From Apostichopus japonicus (taxonomy: Eukaryota > Echinodermata > Holothuroidea > Aspidochirotida > Stichopodidae): a DNA stretch of 64,000 bases. Shown in pieces: positions 53,501-56,119 of this stretch. Made by a program: the position numbers and the translations under genes. Every line of letters starts with the position of its first letter. The stretch's first letter is position 1. Below the pieces are notes generated by a model, which saw nothing but the letters and a program-made list of their open reading frames with translations, was not told where the DNA came from and searched no databases. The stretch covers positions 15,646,001 to 15,710,000 of the forward strand of contig NC_092573.1 in NCBI RefSeq assembly GCF_037975245.1, read 5' to 3'.

Positions 53501-54853
53501 CCTGATTTGGAAAATAACCAATACACTAGCCAATAGTTATTCAAACTGAATTTGCAATTGAAAATATTCGGTGTTTAATCGAGAAGGAAGTACTTGAAAC
53601 AATTTGTTGGCTCAAATTATGGAAACAGATTCTGAGGTCACACCAATGTGGTCATCTCATTACACAGGTACGTTACTAGTCTGTCAATGCTAATTGCTAA
53701 GACAGGGATTAAAGTAGCACACCAGATTTCTTTTCATTTAATTCTGATATTAAATCACAATGATATACATTTTTTAATACATAGGTATAGCGATCAGGCA
53801 GCGGGTCCAGAAGTAAGATAACCTTTCTGGTCCCTTACAAAGTAACATAAGGAAATTAAATTTTATATAGAGAAAACACATAGAAAAAACATAACACTAA
53901 GGGGTTTATCAGAACTGGGAAAGGAAACATTAATGCAATGCTCATATTTAAGGCAGAACTATCTGAAAATCATTTCGTTGAACAGATGTAAGAGATGTCT
54001 TTCTTAAGATGAAATTGATTTGCTACATATTTTCACTTAGAGAATTCCAATGAGCGACACCAGAACATCTTACCTGAGAATGATACATGTGAGTCCTTGA
54101 CATACCTGTGTTTGTAGCATATCATAAGAACGAGTGTATTGAATGAAATCTGTTGTTATAATGAAACCAAATATAAAACGTATCTGGAAGTAACCCGTTA
54201 TGAAACTTAAAGAGAAAAATTAAAAGTTATATTTATAGAGCTCATATAGGGTAAGCAAGTTTAGGTTTTTGGAAAGGGGCGCATAGTGAGGAATTTGCCA
54301 AGGGAGGCGCAAAGCCTGTAGCCAAACTATCTATGCATAGCACCACCATGGGTTGGCGCGAAGCGTACAAGAAAATTTTTGCCGAAAATGCCTCCCAGAT
54401 AAAAAATATAACAAAAATATGCTGAAGGGGGGGCCGTCGCCCCCTTTGCCCCCCCCTCCCGGCTCCATGCCTGCGCAGAATGTGAGATATATGAAACATG
54501 TATTACAAATATTTCTACTGTAACAGTCAACTTCTGGATCTTGTATAAGCTATCAAGTGTTGACATGTGGGCATTACCCCACAAGAGGATATGTTGTAGT
54601 TTCAATGAGGCGAAACAAGTGCATTATATAATGTCAGCAAAGAGAGTTTAGGTAAGAATAGTTTCAACTTATAAATTGTACTAATTGCATATGCACATAT
54701 ATACTGTAAACATATTGAACTTTTTGATGATCTAGACTTTCCTTGTAACATGCACAATATACTCTGACTTACCTGATCACTTCCACTCCCTCTGGACTTT
54801 AAAAAGAGGGTGAAAAATATCCCAAAAGACAAGAGGAATACCCTTCGTACCAT
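6973..54853 (-). CDS. ADAMTSL1/3-like: ADAMTS-like protein (TSP1 / ADAMTS Cys-rich and spacer / Ig / PLAC), 21 coding exons, about 1240 aa
   Basis: Gene-level entry; the exons are listed separately. The spliced frame runs from ATG at 54853 to TAA at 6973-6975, 3723 nt in all. Every intron uses GT/AG and every exon-exon phase matches. Domain order is signal peptide, TSP1, ADAMTS Cys-rich module, spacer, eight TSP1, one Ig, three TSP1, PLAC. No metalloprotease or disintegrin exon was seen, so this is an ADAMTS-like (ADAMTSL) protein rather than an ADAMTS enzyme. Family members are secreted extracellular-matrix glycoproteins that bind fibrillin or other matrix parts. ADAMTSL1 and ADAMTSL3 share the Ig-then-TSP1-then-PLAC C-terminus. 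Papilin is the main alternative, but no Kunitz domain was seen. Several TSP1 repeats carry the C-x-x-S/T-C-G motif for O-fucose. Function is inferred from the family; small missed exons remain possible. Confidence 0.88.
7987..8472. mobile_element. hAT-like MITE with perfect 8-bp target duplication
   Basis: A 486-bp element starts CAGGGCCGTCTTAA and ends TTAAGACGGCCCTG. It is flanked by the identical 8-mer ATTAATGT at 7979-7986 and 8473-8480. The interior has GGGCCC-rich subterminal blocks and no transposase. The exact duplication points to a fairly recent insertion into intron 20. Confidence 0.85.
8571..9765. repeat. 30-bp minisatellite, about 40 copies, intron 20
   Basis: The unit resembles GCATGAATGCACCAGATACC plus ACACATAATT. 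The period of 30 keeps several frames open on both strands (10-residue repeats), but no gene evidence exists. Blocks recur in order, for example 8821-8967 again at 8971-9120, and 9121-9200 again near 9487-9570, which shows higher-order duplication. The array is unrelated to the flanking exon ends, unlike the arrays in introns 7, 8 and 18. Confidence 0.9.
10545..10925. repeat. 33-bp minisatellite, about 11 copies, intron 20
   Basis: Units of about 33 bp share CCCTTCCTCATATATGCAGT and CATAACATAAAGT with several indels. The open minus-strand frame (MRKGL-type repeats) is a by-product of the period being a multiple of three. Confidence 0.85.
11172..11189. promoter_or_regulatory. Two CRE-type palindromes (TGACGTCA) 10 bp apart
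   Basis: TGACGTCA occurs at 11172-11179 and 11182-11189, and a third copy at 12235-12242 within the same element. The pair lies about 135 bp before the ATG at 11322, as a promoter of the element-borne exon would. This is known as a CREB/ATF site; use here is inference. Confidence 0.45.
11322..11596 (+). pseudogene. Broken coding exon inside the TTAA element
   Basis: An ATG at 11322 opens MSDLEPNAATDVQSDSGSSP and stops at 11400-11402. A second frame continues FLIFEAESEGDDHANIEPN and VLEPYQFEPVKQAKIEAP to a GTAAG donor after 11596. Both halves are acidic and read as one exon with a frameshift. The YQFEP motif recalls the N-terminal part of P2X7-like cytoplasmic-domain proteins common in invertebrate genomes; that link is from memory and tentative. 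Confidence 0.4.
12926..13082 (-). CDS. Exon 20: TSP1-12 body
   Basis: Residues 1154-1206, 157 bp, phase 0 to 1. It reads CTATCGGGMRKRMIKCMYRG, then LQMFCKMVSPAPPVFERC and NTQDCPAAL. The O-fucose motif CTATCG is present, and CGGGxRxR is typical for a last TSP1 before PLAC. The acceptor is TACACAG and the donor GTAAGT. Intron 20, which follows, is 5.8 kb and full of repeats. Confidence 0.93.
13825..14013 (-). CDS. Exon 19: TSP1-11 body and start of TSP1-12
   Basis: Residues 1091-1153, 189 bp, phase 0 at both ends. It reads CSSNCRGNGMGTKAREIGC, then SECESVDELVKPANISDC and VTDRCIP, then TWHVSHWTP for TSP1-12. The motif is CSSNC, without Thr/Ser or the following Gly. A sequon NIS is present. The acceptor is TTCTAG and the donor GTGAGT. 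Confidence 0.92.
14107..14451 (-). repeat. Donor array C: degenerate copies of the exon 18 end and 5' splice site
   Basis: About five copies of a ~58-bp unit lie at roughly 14107, 14162, 14220, 14279 and 14409, just inside intron 18. Each aligns with the last ~50 bases of exon 18 (CTGCACACCTC- and GGTCA-like parts) plus the donor. Three copies keep strong donors on the minus strand: GTTAGT, GTGAGT and GTAAGT. The array fills most of the 445-bp intron. Divergence shows it is older than arrays A and B. Confidence 0.75.
14459..14672 (-). CDS. Exon 18: TSP1-10 and start of TSP1-11; founder of a third donor array
   Basis: Residues 1019-1090, 214 bp, phase 2 to 0, the same length and phases as exon 13. 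TSP1-10 is WVPGEWTSCTVTCGGGYQQR through DGRACNRQLCTP, with an O-fucose motif CTVTCG. TSP1-11 starts HWVTGEWSQ. The acceptor is CTTCAG and the donor CAG before GTAAGA. About 50 bases of its 3' end plus the donor are repeated in degenerate form in the next intron. Confidence 0.93.
15496..15531. repeat. (ATA/ATC)n microsatellite at a SINE tail
   Basis: ATA trinucleotide repeats lie directly beside the 15535-15826 SINE, matching its 3' tail. Confidence 0.8.
15535..15826 (-). mobile_element. tRNA-derived SINE, copy 1 (intron 17)
   Basis: On the minus strand the 5' part AGCGTGGTGGTCAATTGGCT (A-box region) and GGTTCGATTCC (B box, 15759-15769) form a tRNA-like head. A conserved central part follows (CTTGGGCAAG, CTTGCCTCTC, CCACCCAGGGGTTAAATGGG) and then an ATA-type tail. 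It is the same family as 19838-20121. Confidence 0.75.
16159..16198 (-). CDS. Exon 17: 40-bp micro-exon linking Ig to TSP1-10
   Basis: Residues 1006-1019, phase 1 to 2, encoding VSHTAEELVPGDY plus a split Ile. It was predicted because exon 16 ends phase 1 while exon 18 starts phase 2, so at least one exon must lie between. This is a candidate with an open frame, a pyrimidine-rich TTCACAG acceptor and a GTAAGT donor. It has no domain of its own. Another small exon in intron 16 or 17 cannot be excluded. Confidence 0.62.
17364..17672 (-). CDS. Exon 16: immunoglobulin (I-set like) domain
   Basis: Residues 903-1006, 309 bp, phase 1 to 1, a symmetric module exon. It starts APAILSNSSIFEQQETVGRI. 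The Ig hallmarks are LIVSCPTQG (B-strand Cys), VQWLKG (C-strand Trp) and LSVDDSGVYTCQAG (D-x-G-x-Y-x-C F strand). ADAMTSL1 and ADAMTSL3 of vertebrates carry several Ig domains at this place; only one was seen here. Sequons are NSS and NRT. The acceptor is TTATCAG and the donor GTAAGT. Confidence 0.93.
17933..18222. repeat. Tandem duplication, copy 1 (intron 15)
   Basis: About 290 bp from TAAATATGTTCAAACTG to TTGAGTTACAAT recurs almost unchanged at 18251-18542, an offset of 318 bp with a short spacer. The difference is only a few bases, so it is recent. No coding content. Confidence 0.9.
18251..18542. repeat. Tandem duplication, copy 2 (intron 15)
   Basis: Second copy of 17933-18222. It carries an extra GT in AACTGTGTGTGGC, and TGTATG in place of TGTAAG. 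Confidence 0.9.
19172..19325 (-). CDS. Exon 15: TSP1-9 body
   Basis: Residues 852-903, 154 bp, phase 0 to 1. It reads CSVTCGHGQRFRPVKCTQ, then DSSECSGESAPPAVETC and SLDVCF. The O-fucose motif CSVTCG is present. The acceptor is CCTCAG. The donor was placed at GTTTGT after TTTG because it matches the phase-1 acceptor of the Ig exon; this donor is weak and is the least secure boundary here. Confidence 0.85.
19838..20121 (-). mobile_element. tRNA-derived SINE, copy 2 (intron 14)
   Basis: Same family as 15535-15826. This copy retains the 3' part with AAAGCGCTTTGAGACC and a GTGCTATATAAAAAG-type tail on the minus strand, ending in an ATA-rich run. The tRNA-like head is shortened by an internal deletion between the B box (20077-20087) and the 5' end. 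Confidence 0.75.
20262..20441 (-). CDS. Exon 14: TSP1-8 body and start of TSP1-9
   Basis: Residues 792-851, 180 bp, phase 0 at both ends. It reads CTEVCGSGTKSRMVSCKQ, then RKCSGYPPLEIDSCNEIDCP, and SWLTGLFSE begins TSP1-9. The site C-x-x-V-C-G lacks the Ser/Thr for O-fucose. The acceptor is CTGCAG and the donor GTAATT, a weaker site. Lying between two phase-0 introns, it could be skipped without a frameshift. Confidence 0.92.
20902..21115 (-). CDS. Exon 13: TSP1-7 and start of TSP1-8
   Basis: Residues 720-791, 214 bp, phase 2 to 0. TSP1-7 is EWKVLLYSECTHTCGSGRQY through SVSCANFDCDP, with an O-fucose motif CTHTCG. TSP1-8 starts HWVMNVWSP and its first Cys lies in exon 14. The insert FDASTDGMSNHPDSEC is long for a TSP1. 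The acceptor is TTCAG and the donor GTAAGT. Confidence 0.93.
21854..22108. repeat. Tandem duplication of about 130 bp, two copies (intron 12)
   Basis: GATAAACAGTTCATGTAAGA starts at 21854 and again at 21984, and both run to ATATTAAGTCAGTTTAA. It is not derived from a neighbouring exon. Confidence 0.9.
22458..22587 (-). CDS. Exon 12: remainder of TSP1-6
   Basis: Residues 677-720, 130 bp, phase 1 to 2. It reads GIQETVLECYDFIEDTVV, then YCVNSDPFPKSRSMCNEQPC and PVE. It completes SCAGG from exon 11 and has the same layout as exon 7, including the end CPxE with a GA-GT donor (GTGAGT). The acceptor is TTCCAG. Confidence 0.9.
23084..23604 (-). CDS. Exon 11: TSP1-5, long cysteine-free insert, start of TSP1-6
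   Basis: Residues 503-677, 521 bp, the longest exon, phase 2 to 1. TSP1-5 is SYSFSDWSPCSVTCGTGIR through CEPLLAIKPNATEECLLSPC. A Ser/Asp/Tyr-rich segment of about 100 residues follows without cysteine (for example QQLLTDTDADIFDA, SNIVQSFDSSSFSQGL, SDYDYSQYNEKY). TSP1-6 begins KYIWRQSGLTECSRSCAGG. N-glycosylation sequons include NAT, NVT and NIT. The acceptor is TGTTAG and the donor GTGAGT. Confidence 0.92.
24500..24560 (-). CDS. Exon 10: short linker exon between TSP1-4 and TSP1-5
   Basis: Residues 483-503, 61 bp, phase 1 to 2. It encodes DPFANYEINPKIREYLARSA, with no cysteine. It is supported by matching phases on both sides, the acceptor ATCAACAG after a T-rich stretch, and the donor GTAAGA. 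Skipping it would not keep frame (exon 9 ends phase 1, exon 11 starts phase 2), which argues that it is real and constitutive. Confidence 0.72.
25382..26335. mobile_element. Possible old TIR element ending GGTTCCTTGCTT (intron 9)
   Basis: GGTTCCTTGCTT at 25382-25393 is matched by AAGCAAGGAACC at 26324-26335. The right end also forms a hairpin with GGTTCCTTGCTT at 26308. The interior has TGACCTC/AGGTCA motifs and a short CA run. It resembles the 59740-60500 repeats in its TGACCT-rich content. No target duplication was confirmed. Confidence 0.4.
26556..26700. repeat. TA-rich microsatellite region
   Basis: (TA)n at 26556-26583, then degenerate ATATAC repeats to about 26690. Confidence 0.8.
26887..27040 (-). 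CDS. Exon 9: body of TSP1-4
   Basis: Residues 432-483, 154 bp, phase 0 to 1. It begins CSVTCATGETSRLVQC, continues RDYNGNQVHGC and ends ERKLCLTRLPCLEGPDEG-like. After exon 8 this makes DWSECSVTC. The site C-x-x-T-C is followed by A, not G. The acceptor is CAACAG and the donor GTTAGT. An acidic linker after the last Cys leads into exon 10. Confidence 0.93.
27304..29284 (-). repeat. Donor array B: about 30 copies of a 65-bp exon 8/intron 8 boundary unit
   Basis: Each unit holds 28 bases matching the end of exon 8, with codons for WQIITDWSE intact, a donor GAG before GTATGC, and 37 bases of the first intron sequence. The period is 65 with rare indels. Copies between 27308 and 29066 are nearly identical; the two copies closest to the exon (about 29142 and 29216) are diverged, and one reaches further into exon sequence. 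At least one distal unit has lost its GT (GATATG near 28090). The array fills about 2.0 of the 2.24-kb intron. Confidence 0.92.
29285..29483 (-). CDS. Exon 8: TSP1-3 and start of TSP1-4; founder of a second donor array
   Basis: Residues 365-431, 199 bp, phase 2 to 0. TSP1-3 starts WKIGPWSGCSRTCGGGVETR, with C-x-x-T-C-G for O-fucose, and closes CNTDQCP. TSP1-4 starts RWQIMTDWSE and its first Cys is in exon 9, the split seen in many ADAMTS TSP1 repeats. The acceptor is TTTTTCAAAG and the donor GAG before GTATGC. The final 28 bases and 37 intron bases are repeated about 30 times downstream. Confidence 0.94.
30020..32370 (-). repeat. Donor array A: about 80 copies of a 29-bp exon 7/intron 7 boundary unit
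   Basis: The unit is 25 bases identical to the end of exon 7 (ACACATCCCTGTCCTCTTGA and the bases before it) plus GTAA of the donor. The next unit begins with GT, restoring GTAAGT, so each copy carries a consensus 5' splice site. The period of 29 is broken by a 5-bp insertion in about seven units. Variants include TCTCTTGA for CCTCTTGA. The block at 30651-30960 recurs at 31860-32165, an offset of 1209 bp. The array fills about 2.3 of the 2.86-kb intron. Confidence 0.95.
32346..32472 (-). CDS. Exon 7: remainder of TSP1-2; founder of a donor-site repeat array
   Basis: Residues 323-365, 127 bp, phase 1 to 2. It reads GVEEKSWSCYD, then DDVNC, RPENIIRDC and NTHPCPL, completing TSP1-2. The acceptor is TTTCAG. 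The donor is the first GTAAGT after CTTGA; the split codon GA plus G of exon 8 gives E, then W. The last 25 coding bases and the first four intron bases recur about 80 times in the following intron. Any later donor would read GAG then TAA. Confidence 0.88.
33060..33530 (-). mobile_element. Cluster of a second tRNA-derived SINE family (intron 6)
   Basis: Two tRNA-like heads on the minus strand have B boxes GGTTCGAGTCC (33176-33186) and GGTTCGAATCC (33454-33464). The better copy also has GCCTAGTGGTTAGGGTGCCC (A-box region). Each is followed by the shared TGGAAGTTT, CACT and CTCACTACAATTTCAATTA-type tail, and a headless fragment lies at 33255-33300. (TA)n runs separate them. The anticodon loop is degenerate, so I do not call a functional tRNA. 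Confidence 0.7.
33816..34702. mobile_element. hAT-like element with perfect 8-bp target duplication, carrying a nested MITE
   Basis: The ends are CATAGGCATAGGAGGC and CTCCTACGCCTATG, flanked by identical CTTAACAT at 33808-33815 and 34703-34710. The interior has poly-C/poly-G subterminal tracts and no transposase. The 389-bp element at 34004-34392 is nested inside. Related remnants lie at 966-1660 and 52597-52920. Confidence 0.8.
34004..34392 (-). mobile_element. hAT-like MITE, copy 2 (TIR CAGTGGCGGAGC), nested
   Basis: It is bounded by CAGTGGCGGAGC and GCTCCGCCACTG, with flanking 8-mers TCACCTAC (33996-34003) and GCACCTAC (34393-34400). It is inverted relative to the 989-1364 copy and shares most of its interior. 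It interrupts the host element, which matches on both sides. Confidence 0.8.
34711..41290. other. Intron 6 interior, no coding exon recognised
   Basis: AT-rich intron with scattered homopolymer G/C tracts: 35605-35630, 35810-35832, 35930-35950, 36345-36362, 38625-38650 and 38890-38912. A repeat at 39740-39900 shares its GGGAGACAGGTAAG ending with 44930-45065. No TSP1, Ig or other domain exon was seen on either strand, which agrees with the direct phase match between exons 6 and 7. Confidence 0.55.
41300..41935. repeat. Composite minisatellite, 31-bp unit with a longer interspersed block (intron 6)
   Basis: Units like CAGTAACTGCAATGCTGTAT plus TGACGAGAGGC repeat about 15 times. A ~75-bp block (ATTATGTTAGCAAG through AGTATGAAAGTG) interrupts them three times, giving a higher-order pattern of about 120-250 bp. 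It is not derived from exon 6 or 7. Confidence 0.85.
42685..42811 (-). CDS. Exon 6: end of spacer and start of TSP1-2
   Basis: Residues 281-322 plus one base, 127 bp, phase 0 to 1. It starts MLRTKSFTDGDIQDKI and ends the spacer with VYQYIAP, the common I-x-Y-x-Y-I-x-P ending. TSP1-2 then starts YAWGESEWSTCTKSCAAG. The start at 42811 after GATAG was chosen because it is phase 0 and open; the internal TTACAG acceptor 16 bases on would break phase. The donor is GTAAGA. Intron 6, which follows, is 10.2 kb. Confidence 0.9.
42870..42898. repeat. C-rich tract in intron 5
   Basis: CCCCTCCCCCT followed by a run of C, about 29 bp, just upstream of exon 6 on the minus strand, where it reads as G-rich. 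Confidence 0.7.
43273..43514 (-). CDS. Exon 5: ADAMTS spacer domain
   Basis: Residues 200-280, 242 bp, phase 1 to 0. The beta-rich, cysteine-free stretch includes VLLLQKGSFSVKL, GRYIIGGTEVQFGQ and GRLSIVIPDKLKQNFWVT. This matches the spacer pattern in which a Y-I-I/L-N/G-G motif is followed by a G-x-L beta strand. The acceptor is CTATAG and the donor GTAAGT. In the family the spacer often mediates matrix binding. Confidence 0.92.
44444..44567 (-). CDS. Exon 4: end of Cys-rich module, start of spacer
   Basis: Residues 159-199 plus one base, 124 bp, phase 0 to 1. It reads PIGCNYEFNS, then LDRCLVCGGDNSTC, the invariant C-x-x-CGGD-x-S-x-C motif that closes the Cys-rich module in ADAMTS-like proteins. 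The spacer begins with KVQKGRKISHLVDV. The acceptor is CCATAG and the donor GTGAGT. It is separated from exon 3 by a 6.3-kb intron. Confidence 0.94.
44930..45065. repeat. Dispersed repeat, second copy at 39740-39900
   Basis: A GC-richer block (GGTGGAATTAGTGGGCG, CAGTGCTAAAACG) ends GGGAGACAGGTAAGAGAGGA. The block at 39740-39900 has the same order of motifs and ends GGGAGACAGGTAAGCGGGGA. It is probably an old transposable element of unknown class. Confidence 0.45.
45068..48423. other. Intron 3 interior, no coding exon recognised
   Basis: AT-rich intron. A ~50-bp unit (GTATAGTAATTAGTCAATA through AACTTAATATGGTATGT) is duplicated in tandem at 45864-45970. A 79-residue minus-strand frame at 46598-46837 is not recognised and has no supporting splice context. 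Nothing else was found. Confidence 0.5.
48424..48641. repeat. 46-bp tandem repeat, about 5 copies (intron 3)
   Basis: The unit starts TTTGAATCAACAGTTGCCCC and ends GAGCAGGTGGTCC. The last copy diverges after CTCCTGAAATAT. Confidence 0.95.
50793..50892. repeat. 49-bp tandem duplication next to the exon 3 donor
   Basis: AGATTGTTTTAGTAAATTT through TAGAGAGAATGAGAG occurs twice, ending about 18 bases inside intron 3. It does not include exon sequence. Confidence 0.9.
50910..51149 (-). CDS. Exon 3: end of TSP1-1 and ADAMTS cysteine-rich module
   Basis: Residues 79-158, 240 bp, phase 0 at both ends. It starts PCPEGTKDFRERQC, continues through YNWTPV and ECALICKGRDQNVT, then VLDGTPC and MCLNGKC. 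This follows the ADAMTS/ADAMTSL/papilin Cys-rich consensus (CPxGxxDFRxxQC, then VxDGTxC, then CxxGxC). The acceptor is TTACAG and the donor GTGAGT. A decayed partial copy of its 5' end lies about 77 bp upstream (51178-51228). Confidence 0.95.
51178..51228 (-). pseudogene. Decayed duplicate of the exon 3 acceptor and 5' end
   Basis: In the 454-bp intron 2, 77 bp upstream of the real site, the minus strand repeats the first ~45 coding bases of exon 3, reading CPEGTKDFRALRQCD. An extra G after its TAG acceptor shifts the frame, and it runs into a GTATGT donor-like site. Used as a 50-bp exon it would break the reading frame, so it is probably dead. FRALRQC resembles the family consensus FRAxQC more than the live FRERQC. 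Confidence 0.75.
51604..51756 (-). CDS. Exon 2: first thrombospondin type 1 repeat
   Basis: Residues 28-78, 153 bp, phase 0 at both ends. It opens ESYDDSYSWSQWSGWSDC. WSQWSGW is a W-x-x-W-x-x-W C-mannosylation motif, and the cysteine pattern (CTGNCSGG, REC, GVC, RTC) is the N-terminal TSP1 that precedes the Cys-rich module in ADAMTSL and papilin. The acceptor is CTACAG and the donor GTAGGT. The TSP1-1 Cys-x-x-x-Cys has N rather than S/T, so it lacks the O-fucose site. Confidence 0.92.
52372..53242. mobile_element. Possible hAT-like element (CAGGGATGTAGCTAAGG ends) with nested remnants
   Basis: Inverted ends CAGGGATGTAGCTA and TAGCGACGTCCCTG lie 871 bp apart. The flanking 8-mers GAACCATG and TAAACATG match in only five places, so the insertion is old or the pairing is wrong. 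Inside, 52597-52920 is a remnant of the 33816-34702 family, ending CTCCTACACCTATG. Confidence 0.5.
53134..53160. repeat. Perfect 13-bp-arm hairpin
   Basis: GCGACAGTCGGAA, one base, then TTCCGACTGTCGC. It lies inside the 52372-53242 element. Confidence 0.9.
54277..54475. repeat. Dispersed repeat, relative of 1722-1870
   Basis: It shares GAGGAATTTGCCAAGGGAGG, GCCTGTAG, the CACCACCATGGGTTGGCGCG module and GAAGCGTACAAGAAAATTTT, then ends in a GGGGGGGCCGTCGCCCCC palindrome. It sits in intron 1, about 300 bp from exon 1. Confidence 0.55.
54773..54853 (-). CDS. Exon 1: start codon and signal peptide
   Basis: Residues 1-27. The start MVRR is followed by a hydrophobic core VFLLSFGIFFTLFL and a polar SRGSGSDQ end, a typical signal peptide. 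The ATG has G at -3 and G at +4, a good start context. The exon ends phase 0 at CAG before GTAAGT, and it joins in frame to exon 2. An acceptor-like TTCAG ends at 54863, nine bases before the ATG, so a 5' UTR intron is likely and the transcription start may lie further up, beyond 55 kb. Confidence 0.8.
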
Positions 54854-54967
54854 TGCTGTTGCCTGAATTTTAATTATTCATCCCTGAATGAAATGTCCTC
54901 TTCAAAATCTCTTTGTAATATAAATGAATAGTACTGAATTTAATCCATGAAGTCGAGATTGCAAACA

Positions 54968-55031
54968 GTTGCGACTGGCTCCTCCGAGTTAAGAATCTGT
55001 TCTGACTCCTCCAAGTTAAGAATCTGTTCTG
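54968..55031. repeat. Short tandem duplication upstream of the start codon
   Basis: CTCCTCCGAGTTAAGAATCT is repeated as CTCCTCCAAGTTAAGAATCT with a period of about 32 bp, 120-180 bp upstream of the ATG. Confidence 0.8.
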
Positions 55032-55765
55032 ACCGCTAGAATTAATCCCAAGTGACAGTTGACAGTGTTCCTTCAACTTTCTTTTCACCCTCATGCTTCA
55101 CTTCCTTCCTCTTGCATTTTTTTGTAGGTCAACTCCAGTCATAGACCAATCTACTCCCAGCAGCAAGAATGCAATATTTCTTTTCAAAGGATCTTGTAAC
55201 ATCCAAGAAGTGTCTTACAGCCTGTACCATCTATTGTTGTATGGCTAGGTAAGAAATCTTGGTGTGGGAGAATTCCCTTCAGGAGCATTTCAATAACAGG
55301 AATTTACTCCTGTGGTATATTTTAAAGGAAGCTTTTCTTACTTCTCTCATTGGAAAAAGTTTCAAAGGCTTTGAGACAATTCTGACTGAGTGGGTGTGAA
55401 GTCACAATGATATAGTTACTGAACGTAAATATCTGAAGGAAATTATTCAGGATGACTCAATGTGAACATTTAATGTAAACTGGAATATTCATCTTGTTTA
55501 TGATATATGATATGATGTAATAAAATATAACTTTTTCTCTTTTGTAAGTGGATAGTCTACATAACATGTGCACTATGAGAAATAATTGCAAGTAGACTTA
55601 AGGCCTGGTATAGTTTATTTCAAGGAAACTATTAAATGGCAAGTTGTTTAAAGGAAGATCAATAAAGTTTCCTGTCTGAAATAATTGTTAATATTACTTA
55701 TTTGGTCGGAGGTGATATCCAATACAATAAAGAGAGAAATAACTGTTACTTGGGACCTTTGACCC

Positions 55766-55940
55766 GATACTCATAACTAGTACAGTAACTACTGTTCATG
55801 TTCATAAACCGTGCATCAGTAACTACTGCGCTGTACGTGTTCGCAACACGGTAACATGTGTTACAGGTGGCACAGTAATTACTGCAAAGCTGTTACACGT
55901 TGAACTACGAATCCGACAGGTGAAAATTTGCAGTAATTTT

Positions 55941-55973
<33 letters not shown>

Positions 55974-56119
55974 TAAATTTTAAATTTTAAAAATTTTAAA
56001 TTGGCAGTAAGAAAACACTTGCAGTAACACATATTACCGTGTTACGAACACAGCGCAGTAGTTACTGATGCACGGCTGTGGAACATGAACACTTAGTTAC
56101 TGTACTAGCTATGAGTATC
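55766..56119. mobile_element. Long hairpin (foldback) element, about 350 bp
   Basis: Arms of about 90-130 bp, GATACTCATAACTAGTACAG through AACACGGTAA and the inverted copy up to CTAGCTATGAGTATC, surround a core with a ~28-base T run. It is a MITE-like foldback with no coding content, about 0.9 kb upstream of the start codon. Confidence 0.8.
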
